Shown here piece by piece: positions 12,474 through 18,581 of a stretch of DNA of 18,581 nt (position 1 is its first letter; each line of letters opens with the position of its first letter). This DNA comes from an uncultured Alphaproteobacteria bacterium (lineage in GTDB: Bacteria; Pseudomonadota; Alphaproteobacteria; RF32; CAG-239): positions 34,814 through 53,394 of the forward strand of contig CAJTLY010000013.1 of the NCBI GenBank assembly GCA_910577095.1, in the 5' to 3' direction. The notes under the pieces were generated by a model. The model was not told the DNA's origin. It saw only the letters and a list, made by a program, of their open reading frames with translations, and did not search any database. A program made the translations under genes and the position numbers.

Positions 12474-12487
12474 TTAACATATGTTAA
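12474..12487. promoter_or_regulatory. 14-bp palindrome between ruvX and tolB
   Basis: TTAACATATGTTAA is perfectly self-complementary and is preceded by a further TTTTAACAATG half-site-like copy. It is centred about 42 bp upstream of the tolB start in the divergent promoter zone. A dimeric regulator could bind it; AT-rich chance is possible. Confidence 0.3.
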
Positions 12488-12522
12488 GGTACAAGTAAAA
12501 CTTTAAAATTCCAAGGTGTAAG

Positions 12523-13833
12523 ATGAAAATTGTATATTACATTGTGTTGGCGCTCGGGTTTTTGATTGCGCCCGCCCGTGCCGAACTGCAAATTGACGTT
12601 AACGGCGCCATGCGCGAACCGATGCCGATCGCTTTTCCGCAAATGTCGGGCAGCGGCAGCGCCGCCGATTACGGCGAACGAATCCGCGAAGTGGTCATTG
12701 CCGACCTTGAACGTTCGGGGCTGTTTCGCATTATCCCCGAAGACAGCTATATTCAAAAATTCAACTCGATCGACGAACTGCCGCGCTTCGGCGACTGGCA
12801 GGCGATCAATGCGGTTTCGCTGGTGCAGAGCGCCATTTCGGAAATTGATGCCGACAATCTGCGGGTGGAATTTCGCCTGTGGGACGTTTTTGCCGAAGAA
12901 CAGCTGAAAGGGCAGTCGTTTACCACTACCAAAGACAACTGGCGCCGCGTTGCTCACGTGATTGCCGATGCCATTTACGAACGTCTCACCGGCGAAAAAG
13001 GCTATTTTGACACCCGGATCGTGTATATTTCCGAAAGCGGCCCCGCCACCCGGCGTATCAAACGGCTGGCGATTATGGATCAGGACGGCGAAAATCACAA
13101 GTTCCTGACCAACGGCGCTTCGATGGCGCTGACGCCGCGTTTTTCGCCCAACCTGCAAAAAATTACCTATCTGTCCTATGCCGGCAGCACCCCGAAAGTG
13201 TATATGCTGGACATTGAGAGCGGACAGCAGAGACTGGTCGGCGCGTTCAAAGGCATGACCTTTGCGCCGGTGTTCTCGCCCGACAGTTCCAAGTTGCTGC
13301 TCAGCTATGCCCGCGGCAGCACCACCGATATTTATGAACTGGACCTCAAAACCGACAAGACCCGGCAGCTGACTTCGGGCACTTCGATCAATACTTCTCC
13401 CAGCTATTCGCCCGACGGCAAGCAGATCGTGTTTAACTCCGATCGCGGCGGCAATCAGCAGTTGTATGTGATGGATGTGGACGGCAGCAACGTGCGCCGT
13501 ATCAGTTTCGGCAACGGTCGCTATGCGACGCCGGTTTGGTCGCCGCGCGGCGATTATATTGCCTTTACCAAAATGGCGGGCGGCCAGTTTTATATCGGGG
13601 TGATGTATCCCGACGGCAGCGGCGAACGTTTGTTGACCTCCGGTTATCTGGTCGAAGCGCCGGTGTGGGCGCCCAACGGACGGGTTCTGATGTATTTTCG
13701 TCAGGACAAGGGAACTTCGCGCGGCAATGCGCCGGTCAAACTGTATACGATTGACCTCACCGGTTTTAACGAACGGATGATTGTGACTCCGGCCGACGCC
13801 TCCGACCCGGCGTGGTCGCCGCTTTTACCCTGA
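12523..13833 (+). CDS. tolB: Tol-Pal system periplasmic protein TolB
   Basis: The 436-residue protein has a signal peptide (1-20, cut after APARA), the N-terminal TolB domain (about 21-165), and a beta-propeller with the repeating SPDG-type motif: TPRFSPN, APVFSPDSSKLLLSY, SPSYSPDGKQIVFNSDRGG, TPVWSPRGDYIAF, APVWAPNGR and DPAWSP. TolB works in the periplasm with TolA and Pal to hold the envelope together during division. AAGG precedes the ATG. Usually tolB lies in a tolQRAB-pal operon. Here it stands alone, with a terminator 32 bp after its stop and an insertion element next to it, so tolQRA and pal must be elsewhere or absent. Confidence 0.97.
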   Translation: MKIVYYIVLALGFLIAPARAELQIDVNGAMREPMPIAFPQMSGSGSAADYGERIREVVIADLERSGLFRIIPEDSYIQKFNSIDELPRFGDWQAINAVSLVQSAISEIDADNLRVEFRLWDVFAEEQLKGQSFTTTKDNWRRVAHVIADAIYERLTGEKGYFDTRIVYISESGPATRRIKRLAIMDQDGENHKFLTNGASMALTPRFSPNLQKITYLSYAGSTPKVYMLDIESGQQRLVGAFKGMTFAPVFSPDSSKLLLSYARGSTTDIYELDLKTDKTRQLTSGTSINTSPSYSPDGKQIVFNSDRGGNQQLYVMDVDGSNVRRISFGNGRYATPVWSPRGDYIAFTKMAGGQFYIGVMYPDGSGERLLTSGYLVEAPVWAPNGRVLMYFRQDKGTSRGNAPVKLYTIDLTGFNERMIVTPADASDPAWSPLLP

Positions 13834-13864
13834 GCCTTCTCCCAAAAAAACGGCTCGTTTTTCA

Positions 13865-13891
13865 GCCCCGGCTTTGTCCGGGGCGTTTTTT
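13865..13891 (+). terminator. Terminator of tolB
   Basis: GCCCCGG (13865-13871) pairs with CCGGGGC (13878-13884), followed by G and a T-run. Confidence 0.9.
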
Positions 13892-13901
13892 GTCTCATGA
13901 A

Positions 13902-13924
13902 AACCACGCGTTAGACGCGTGGTT
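13902..13924 (+). other. IS200 left-end subterminal hairpin
   Basis: AACCACGCGT (13902-13911), loop TAG, ACGCGTGGTT (13915-13924): a perfect 10-bp stem. TnpA of this family recognises such end hairpins on single-stranded DNA. Confidence 0.85.
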
Positions 13925-13950
13925 CCAAAAAGCTTACAGCTATGGATAAG

Positions 13951-14017
13951 AAAAACTCCTTTGCTATACTGGAATTCGGTGACTTGACCGAAGCTTAAAG
14001 TAAGCAAAGGAGTTTTT
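13951..14017 (+). promoter_or_regulatory. tnpA leader hairpin that hides the ribosome site and can terminate
   Basis: AAAAACTCCTTTGCT (13951-13965) pairs perfectly with AGCAAAGGAGTTTTT (14003-14017), enclosing an inner ATTCGGT/ACCGAA hairpin. The right arm contains the tnpA Shine-Dalgarno AAAGGAG and ends in a run of eight T residues just before the ATG. It therefore blocks translation and doubles as a terminator for outside transcription, as known for IS200 of enterobacteria. Confidence 0.85.
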
Positions 14018-14020
14018 TTT

Positions 14021-14470
14021 ATGACACAGAATACATTAGCACACACGACATGGGATTGTAAATACCATATTGTTTTCGCTCCGAAGTATCGCAGGAAGGC
14101 ATTTTATGGCGGACGTCGTCTGGAAATCGGAGCAATACTTAGGGAACTATGCCGATGGAAAGGGATAGGTATTATAGAGGCAGAGGTGTGTCCGGACCAT
14201 ATCCATATGTTACTGGAGATACCACCTAAATATTCCGTCAGTTCCATCATGGGCTATCTCAAAGGAAAAAGTAGTTTGCAGATATATGAACGGTGGGGAG
14301 ATGCAAAGTTTCGATATAGAAACAGAGAATTTTGGTGTAAAGGGTACTATGTCGATACCACGGGAAAGAATTCCAATAAGATAGCTGAGTACATAAGAAA
14401 TCAGTTAAAGGAAGACGCCGAGGCTTCCCAGTTAACGTTTGAATTAGACCCGTTTACGGGTAGCAAGTAA
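14021..14470 (+). CDS. tnpA: IS200-family Y1 transposase TnpA
   Basis: The 149-residue protein is a complete HUH single-strand transposase. The metal-binding HUH motif is DHIHMLLE (59-66, His60 and His62). The nucleophile is Tyr124 in AEYIRNQLKED, with the usual Gln128 four residues later. GYYVDTTGKNS precedes it. It cuts and joins single-stranded end hairpins, cooperating as a dimer. Length and motifs are normal and no stop or frameshift is seen, so it should be active. Its AAAGGAG is buried in the leader hairpin, which keeps expression very low. Codon use is more AT-rich (AGG, AGA, ATA frequent) than in the flanking host genes, consistent with transfer. Confidence 0.96.
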   Translation: MTQNTLAHTTWDCKYHIVFAPKYRRKAFYGGRRLEIGAILRELCRWKGIGIIEAEVCPDHIHMLLEIPPKYSVSSIMGYLKGKSSLQIYERWGDAKFRYRNREFWCKGYYVDTTGKNSNKIAEYIRNQLKEDAEASQLTFELDPFTGSK

Positions 14471-14544
14471 CCATCGCCCGGTCAAGTCGCTGTGCGCCCT
14501 TTAGGCGTTTGCTGGTACCATTAGGGTTACACCCGTTAATGAAG

Positions 14545-14568
14545 AACCCCGCGTTTGACGCGGGGGTT
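14545..14568 (+). other. IS200 right-end subterminal hairpin
   Basis: AACCCCGCGT (14545-14554), loop TTG, ACGCGGGGGTT (14558-14568) with one bulged G. Similar in size to the left-end hairpin and sharing its CGCGT tip, but with a GC-richer foot. Confidence 0.85.
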
Positions 14569-14611
14569 ACTTTTTCGCAAAGAACGAGGCGGTGGCAAAA
14601 CTCTGCCGACA

Positions 14612-14638
14612 CAAAAAAAGCTCCGCGGCGGCGGAGCT
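14612..14638 (-). terminator. Terminator of rpmJ
   Basis: AGCTCCGC (14619-14626) pairs with GCGGAGCT (14631-14638). On the minus strand the stem is followed by seven U residues. It lies 22 bp after the rpmJ stop. Confidence 0.9.
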
Positions 14639-14660
14639 GAATTTGAAAGGCTTCAATAAA

Positions 14661-14786
14661 CTAACCCTGACAAGCTTTGAACTTGGGGTTCTTCTTATTA
14701 ATAACGAAAATGCGACCTTTGCGGCGAACAATCTTGCAGTCTTTGTCGCGGTTTTTCTTAGTCTTTAAAGAACTATAAAGTTTCAT
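14661..14786 (-). CDS. rpmJ: 50S ribosomal protein L36
   Basis: A 41-residue protein, MKLYSSLKTKKNRDKDC onward, ending KKNPKFKACQG. It has the core RRKGRIFVINKKNPKFKA of the longer proteobacterial L36 that lacks the full zinc-binding cysteine set. It belongs to the large ribosomal subunit. GAGGA lies 7 nt before the ATG. It stands alone, closed by its own terminator, rather than in the spc operon, which is usual for this form. Confidence 0.95.
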   Translation of the reverse strand: MKLYSSLKTKKNRDKDCKIVRRKGRIFVINKKNPKFKACQG

Positions 14787-14877
14787 AACACATTCCTCAT
14801 ATCAGATGTTTTGCTGAAACTTATGATAAAACTTGCCGTTTGTCAACCATATTTTTGGTAAAAAACAAAGATTATTT

Positions 14878-14905
14878 TTGCATTGCAAAATATTTCCCCT
14901 ATAAT
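14878..14905 (+). promoter_or_regulatory. Promoter of the exported-protein/ettA unit
   Basis: TTGCAT (14878-14883), 16 bp, perfect TATAAT (14900-14905). The predicted leader is about 22 nt and carries GAGGAG. Confidence 0.7.
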
Positions 14906-14933
14906 ACCCTGTAACTTTAACCGAGGAGTTGTG

Positions 14934-15596
14934 ATGAAAAAAATATTTGTGCTTACCGCGGCGGCGGCGGTTGTTTTGTGCAGCGGCGCGCATGCCCAGA
15001 AAGTGTCTTATATGGATGAAGTGAAGGCGCTTGGTTATGTTGCCGGGCAGGGCATGGCCTGCGGTGCATCCAAGTTTCAGACCTTTGAAATGCTGGCGCG
15101 CGCGATTCTGATTACCAAAGCGCCGAACAACAAGGCTCAGGCGAGCGCGATGTATGCTTACAACAATGCCAAAGCCGACGCCTATTTTGCCAAGCAGTCG
15201 GACGGTTTTTACGGTTGCGACGACATCAATCGCCGTTTTGACAGTCAGCCGATTTATGAAGCGACCCTGTATGCCGACGGCAGCATTAAAATGCCCGACG
15301 GCAAACTGTTTACGCCGCGCAAGCCCTATGACGCGACACTGCTTTACAAGGACCGCAACGACCGCACGACCGCCCAAAAGATTTATGACCGCGGCAAAAA
15401 AATAAAAACCGGCGACATCACGATCAAAACCGACACTTCCACCCAAACGGTGCCGGTGGTTCATTCCGGTGCCGACAATCAGCCGCAGGCGGTGCCGACG
15501 GCCGCGGTGCCGGCCGAAAATCTGGGCTATCGGACTCCCGCTTCCGCGCCTTCAACGCCGCAGGATTTCGGTATCGGACACATTAAACGCCAATAG
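14934..15596 (+). CDS. Unknown exported protein, 220 aa
   Basis: I recognise no family. Start ATG 14934 is chosen because GAGGAG (14923-14928) is 5 nt upstream and it begins a clean signal peptide (MKKIFVLTAAAAVVLCSGAHA, cut before Q22). An in-frame GTG at 14931 is too close to the ribosome site. The cysteine inside the signal does not fit a lipobox. The mature protein has three segments: a helical region with two Cys that could pair (QGMACGASKF near 40 and GFYGCDDINRRFD near 97), a central basic region (YDRGKKIKTGDI), and a proline/alanine-rich disordered tail (PQAVPTAAVPAENL). Predicted location is the periplasm. It is probably co-transcribed with ettA 37 bp downstream, without an obvious functional link. 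Confidence 0.8.
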   Translation: MKKIFVLTAAAAVVLCSGAHAQKVSYMDEVKALGYVAGQGMACGASKFQTFEMLARAILITKAPNNKAQASAMYAYNNAKADAYFAKQSDGFYGCDDINRRFDSQPIYEATLYADGSIKMPDGKLFTPRKPYDATLLYKDRNDRTTAQKIYDRGKKIKTGDITIKTDTSTQTVPVVHSGADNQPQAVPTAAVPAENLGYRTPASAPSTPQDFGIGHIKRQ

Positions 15597-15633
15597 TCAT
15601 TCAATAACCAAAAATATAAGGAGATTTATCAAT

Positions 15634-17313
15634 ATGGCATCTTACCAGTATGTTTACGTCATGCAAAACCTGACCAAAGTTTTTCCGGGAGGCAGAGAAC
15701 TGTTTAAAGGAATCACGCTTTCCTTCCTGCCCGGAGCCAAAATCGGCGTACTGGGGGTTAACGGGGCCGGAAAGTCCACTTTGCTGAAAATCATGGCCGG
15801 TGTTGACAAAGAATTTAACGGCGAAGCCTGGGCCGCCGACGGCGTTAAAGTCGGTTATCTGGAACAGGAGCCGAAACTCGATCCGGCCAAAAACGTGATG
15901 GAAAACATTATGGACGGTTTGGGCGAAACCCGCGACCTGCTTAAGAAGTTTGAAGAAGTTTCGGCACGCTTTGCCGAACCGATGAGCGACGAGGAAATGA
16001 ACGACCTCATCAATGAACAGGCCGATTTGCAGGAAAAAATCGATGCCTGCAACGGCTGGGACCTGGAACGCAATGTTCAAATTGCGATGGATGCGCTGCG
16101 CTGTCCGCCCGCCGATGCCGAGATCGGCAAGCTTTCCGGCGGAGAAAAGCGCCGGGTTGCCTTGTGTCGGTTGCTGCTGCAAAAACCGGACATGCTGCTG
16201 TTGGATGAACCGACCAACCATTTGGATGCCGAGTCGGTCGCCTGGTTGGAAAAACACTTGCAGAATTATGCAGGAACCGTGGTGATGGTTACTCACGATC
16301 GTTACTTCCTTGACAATGTCACCGGTTGGATTCTGGAAATTGACCGCGGACAGGGCATTCCTTACGAAGGAAACTATTCTTCGTGGCTGGAACAGAAGCG
16401 TAAACGTCTGGAACAGGAAGAAAAGGAAGAAACCGCCCGTCAACGTACCCTGGCCAACGAGCTGGAATGGATCCGCAAAAACCCCAAAGCCCGTCAGGCC
16501 AAGTCGAAGGCGCGTATCAACGCTTATGACGAATTGTTGCAGGCCGCTTCGAAAGACAAGATTACCACCGCCAACATCAATATTCCGATGACCGAACGTC
16601 TCGGCGATCTGGTAATTGAGGCCGAGCACATCAGCAAAGGCTACGGCGACCGTGTTTTGATCGACGATCTGTCGTTTAAGATTCCGAAGGGGGCGATCGT
16701 CGGCATTATCGGTCCCAACGGCGCTGGGAAAACAACGCTGTTCCGCATGATTACCGGACAGGAAAATCCGGATGCCGGCACCATCCGTATCGGCGACACG
16801 GTCGATTTGGGTTATGTTGACCAAAGCCGCGACGAGTTGAACCCCGACAAAAACGTATGGGAAGAAATTTCCGACGGTTTGGATATGATTACGCTCGGCA
16901 AAAAAGAGTTTCCGTCCCGCGCCTACGTTGGCCAGTTCAATTTCAAGGGCGGCGATCAGCAGAAAAAGGTCGGACAGTTGTCGGGCGGCGAACGCAACCG
17001 TGTCCATTTGGCAAAAATGCTGCGCAAAGGTGCCAACGTGATCATGCTCGACGAACCGACCAACGATTTGGACGTCGATACCCTGAGATCGCTGGAGGAA
17101 GGCATTATGACTTATCCGGGCTGCGTTTTGGTGACTTCGCACGACCGTTGGTTCCTCGACCGTTTGGCAACTCATATCCTTGCCTATGAAGGCAACGGTC
17201 ATGTCGAATGGTTTGAAGGCAACTTTGAAGAATACGAAAAAGACAAAGTGCGCCGTCTCGGCGAAGATGCCTGCAACCCGCATGCGATGAAGTTTAAGCC
17301 GCTGGAACGATAA
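15634..17313 (+). CDS. ettA: Energy-dependent translational throttle protein EttA (ABC-F)
   Basis: The 559-residue protein has two ABC nucleotide-binding domains and no membrane part. NBD1: Walker A GVNGAGKST (41-49), signature LSGGE (167-171), Walker B LLLDEPTNHLD (188-198). NBD2: GPNGAGKTT (360-368), LSGGE (449-453), MLDEPTNDLD (471-480). The linker (about 245-310, EQKRKRLEQEEKEETARQ) is the charged P-site tRNA interaction motif of ABC-F proteins. EttA binds the ribosomal E site and gates the first elongation step according to the ATP/ADP ratio. ATG 15634 with AAGGAG (15618-15623) is the start; the frame is open further upstream, but that would overlap the previous gene. A strong terminator follows. 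Confidence 0.96.
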   Translation: MASYQYVYVMQNLTKVFPGGRELFKGITLSFLPGAKIGVLGVNGAGKSTLLKIMAGVDKEFNGEAWAADGVKVGYLEQEPKLDPAKNVMENIMDGLGETRDLLKKFEEVSARFAEPMSDEEMNDLINEQADLQEKIDACNGWDLERNVQIAMDALRCPPADAEIGKLSGGEKRRVALCRLLLQKPDMLLLDEPTNHLDAESVAWLEKHLQNYAGTVVMVTHDRYFLDNVTGWILEIDRGQGIPYEGNYSSWLEQKRKRLEQEEKEETARQRTLANELEWIRKNPKARQAKSKARINAYDELLQAASKDKITTANINIPMTERLGDLVIEAEHISKGYGDRVLIDDLSFKIPKGAIVGIIGPNGAGKTTLFRMITGQENPDAGTIRIGDTVDLGYVDQSRDELNPDKNVWEEISDGLDMITLGKKEFPSRAYVGQFNFKGGDQQKKVGQLSGGERNRVHLAKMLRKGANVIMLDEPTNDLDVDTLRSLEEGIMTYPGCVLVTSHDRWFLDRLATHILAYEGNGHVEWFEGNFEEYEKDKVRRLGEDACNPHAMKFKPLER

Positions 17314-17331
17314 GGAAAATGATTGTAAAAG

Positions 17332-17367
17332 AAAAAAGCACCGTCCTTTAAAGGGCGGTGCTTTTTT
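17332..17367. terminator. Bidirectional terminator between ettA and the convergent gene
   Basis: GCACCGTCC pairs with GGGCGGTGC (one G-U), flanked by A6 and T6, around a short TTTAA loop. Suits both the ettA end and the minus-strand gene ending at 17391. Confidence 0.9.
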
Positions 17368-17390
17368 AATGAGTAACAATCAGTTGCGGT

Positions 17391-18581
17391 TTATTTAAGG
17401 TACAAATAATTGGAGTACTGCCACATGAATTTAACCGCACCGGTCAAAACATATTCGACTTCTTCGCCGGTAATGTCGTCCCGACCGTCTCCGTCCAGAT
17501 CCGTTCCGGTAGGTTCCCATTTCGGGGTGCCAAGATATACGTAGTTGGTGATCGTAATCGGATGGCGCCAATTGCCGGCGAAACTTTCCCATGCTTCACC
17601 GAGAACGCTGATTTCATACGCAAATCCCGTCAACGTAACATAAGGCATCTCATAAGTCAGAACCCCGTCGCGGTAAACAGGAACTTCGAAGTCCAGCACT
17701 GTGTTGGTTTCAAACAGTTTGGCATCGCTGTTTTCTTCGTCTACAAATAAGATCCGATGAGTCATTTTGACCTGCGTGATCTCCACGTTTCCGTTGGTTT
17801 TGGTTCCCATAACCACGCTATCGGTCGTCGGTTTATGGCCCAGATAATGTACTCCCTGCCATTTGCTGACGATTTTGTTGCTGTGTTCGGTGGACGAATA
17901 GCTTATTCGGTTGGTAAGTTCGGTTTCGATGCGAAAACTTTTCTTGCCGCCGATCGACCACTCCTGTTCCACTTCAATCCATGACAACGTTTTTCCCGAT
18001 ACATCATCAGACGAAACGATTTTGCAACCACTGTTAATAACCTTACTGGTGAGAAGGATATCGTTTTGCCTTCCTTTGTAAAGCGTAAGCTCTGCTTTAA
18101 GTGTGAACACATGACCGTTAAACATGACATCAATCGAGTGGGTTAAAGTACGACGTTCAAAATCTTTTTCGTTTTCGGAAATTTTCTCTACGGTCGTAAA
18201 CGTGCCACCGTTATCTTTGATGTTTTCGTATCGATAATACGGCATTGTTTTTTGGGTTACACCGTCATCATAAACGGCTACTTGGTAAACAAGCTCGTAA
18301 TCGAACGAAAAGTCGGGATAACGAACCGTGCAGACCATAATCGAATCCGTCACCGTTACAAATCCGTCTTTTTTGCTTTCTCCTTTTTTATAAGAAAAAA
18401 GCAGTTCAGGTGTTCCTTCTTTCCAATCGGTAACGTCCAATTCTCCGGTCAGATGGTTGAGCTGATTGTTGAGAGTAACCGAGACCTTGTTGTCGAAGCT
18501 GGCACGGGTGATCCCCTTGACCATGATCCACGACTCGTAGCTCAGTTTGGTGCCTTCCGTTCCCGACTGCGCCGTTACCTC
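17391..18581 (-). CDS. C-terminal part of a large, probably secreted protein; start outside the window
   Basis: The frame is open from the right edge to the stop at 17391 (396 residues visible). The first 19 codons before the ATG at 18524 are in frame, so that ATG need not be the true start. The sequence is beta-strand-rich and threonine-rich, with few lysine-rich helices. It shows internal similarity of short segments: VAVYDDGVTQKTMPY and VPVYRDGVLTYEMPY, about 200 residues apart, each following an FDY/LDF stretch. This suggests repeated Ig-like or bacterial adhesin domains. Near the C-terminus TGTDLDGDGRDDITGEE is a DxDxDG calcium-binding loop of the dockerin/thrombospondin-3 type. No membrane anchor or sorting signal is seen at the C-terminus. 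The family is not identified; a cell-surface or extracellular role is inferred. Confidence 0.75.
   Translation of the reverse strand, partial: EVTAQSGTEGTKLSYESWIMVKGITRASFDNKVSVTLNNQLNHLTGELDVTDWKEGTPELLFSYKKGESKKDGFVTVTDSIMVCTVRYPDFSFDYELVYQVAVYDDGVTQKTMPYYRYENIKDNGGTFTTVEKISENEKDFERRTLTHSIDVMFNGHVFTLKAELTLYKGRQNDILLTSKVINSGCKIVSSDDVSGKTLSWIEVEQEWSIGGKKSFRIETELTNRISYSSTEHSNKIVSKWQGVHYLGHKPTTDSVVMGTKTNGNVEITQVKMTHRILFVDEENSDAKLFETNTVLDFEVPVYRDGVLTYEMPYVTLTGFAYEISVLGEAWESFAGNWRHPITITNYVYLGTPKWEPTGTDLDGDGRDDITGEEVEYVLTGAVKFMWQYSNYLYLK

Larger units (their letters stand above)
13902..14568 (+). mobile_element. IS200-type insertion sequence (single-gene, IS200/IS605 family)
   Basis: The element consists of a left-end hairpin, an upstream repressive hairpin, an intact tnpA and a right-end hairpin with no tnpB. 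This is the IS200 layout. These elements move as single strands without inverted terminal repeats or target duplications, so the exact cleavage sites cannot be fixed by eye; the limits given are the outer edges of the two hairpins, and the true ends may lie up to about 20 bp outside. It sits between the tolB terminator and the rpmJ terminator and breaks no gene. Confidence 0.9.

Noticed and set aside
15601..17379. 592-codon minus-strand ORF opposite ettA, and a 359-codon plus-strand ORF (3212-4291) opposite lepA
   Set aside because: They are antisense to clearly conserved genes, have no ribosome sites, and their composition is what codon bias of the real gene would produce.

Overview
The window looks like a chromosomal segment of a Gram-negative alphaproteobacterium, probably host- or gut-associated. 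Evidence: TolB, an autotransporter with an outer-membrane beta-domain, S21, a 41-residue L36 of the proteobacterial cysteine-poor type, a DUF465-like protein and IS200-type DNA. Lineage is inferred from protein style only; no rRNA or tRNA gene was seen. Housekeeping genes are moderately GC-rich. The autotransporter at the left edge and several intergenic stretches are AT-rich.

Layout. 1-2021 (-): 5' part of a Pmp-like autotransporter whose promoter region carries three copies of a 17-bp operator-like site. 2275-4927 (-): an unknown exported protein downstream of lepA (EF4). 5060-6255 (+): a GNAT acetyltransferase and an unknown protein, closed by two tandem terminators. 6432-6945 (-): rpsU and a DUF465-like small protein. 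7084-8163 (+): a phosphofructokinase with an unusual substrate-site signature. 8249-8695: a hairpin-rich intergenic stretch with a near-consensus promoter, a 20-codon cationic isoleucine-rich ORF whose Shine-Dalgarno is buried in a hairpin, and two terminators. 8696-9658 (+): an unknown repeat protein.

9659-11965 is the accessory-looking core. It holds three copies of a ~75-90 bp element that reads best as a minus-strand structured small RNA (A, B, C). B and C each have a TTGACT-17-GATKAT promoter-like sequence, a closing GC stem and a U-tract, and they flank a 64-residue minus-strand ORF. A xenogeneic-type XRE regulator and about 700 bp of purine-rich non-coding DNA with a 50-bp tandem repeat follow. 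I do not recognise the RNA element; it is the best candidate here for something undescribed.

11966-18581: ruvX (-) divergent from tolB (+), with no tolQRA or pal alongside. A complete-looking single-gene IS200 element sits between the tolB and rpmJ terminators. Then come rpmJ (-), an unknown exported protein (+) followed closely by ettA (+), and the C-terminal part of a large probably secreted protein (-) running off the right edge.

Functionally the core genes concern translation (lepA, rpsU, rpmJ, ettA), glycolysis (pfk), envelope integrity (tolB) and tRNA/rRNA or junction processing (ruvX). The two edge genes are probable surface proteins, and the accessory material lies between the core genes without interrupting them.
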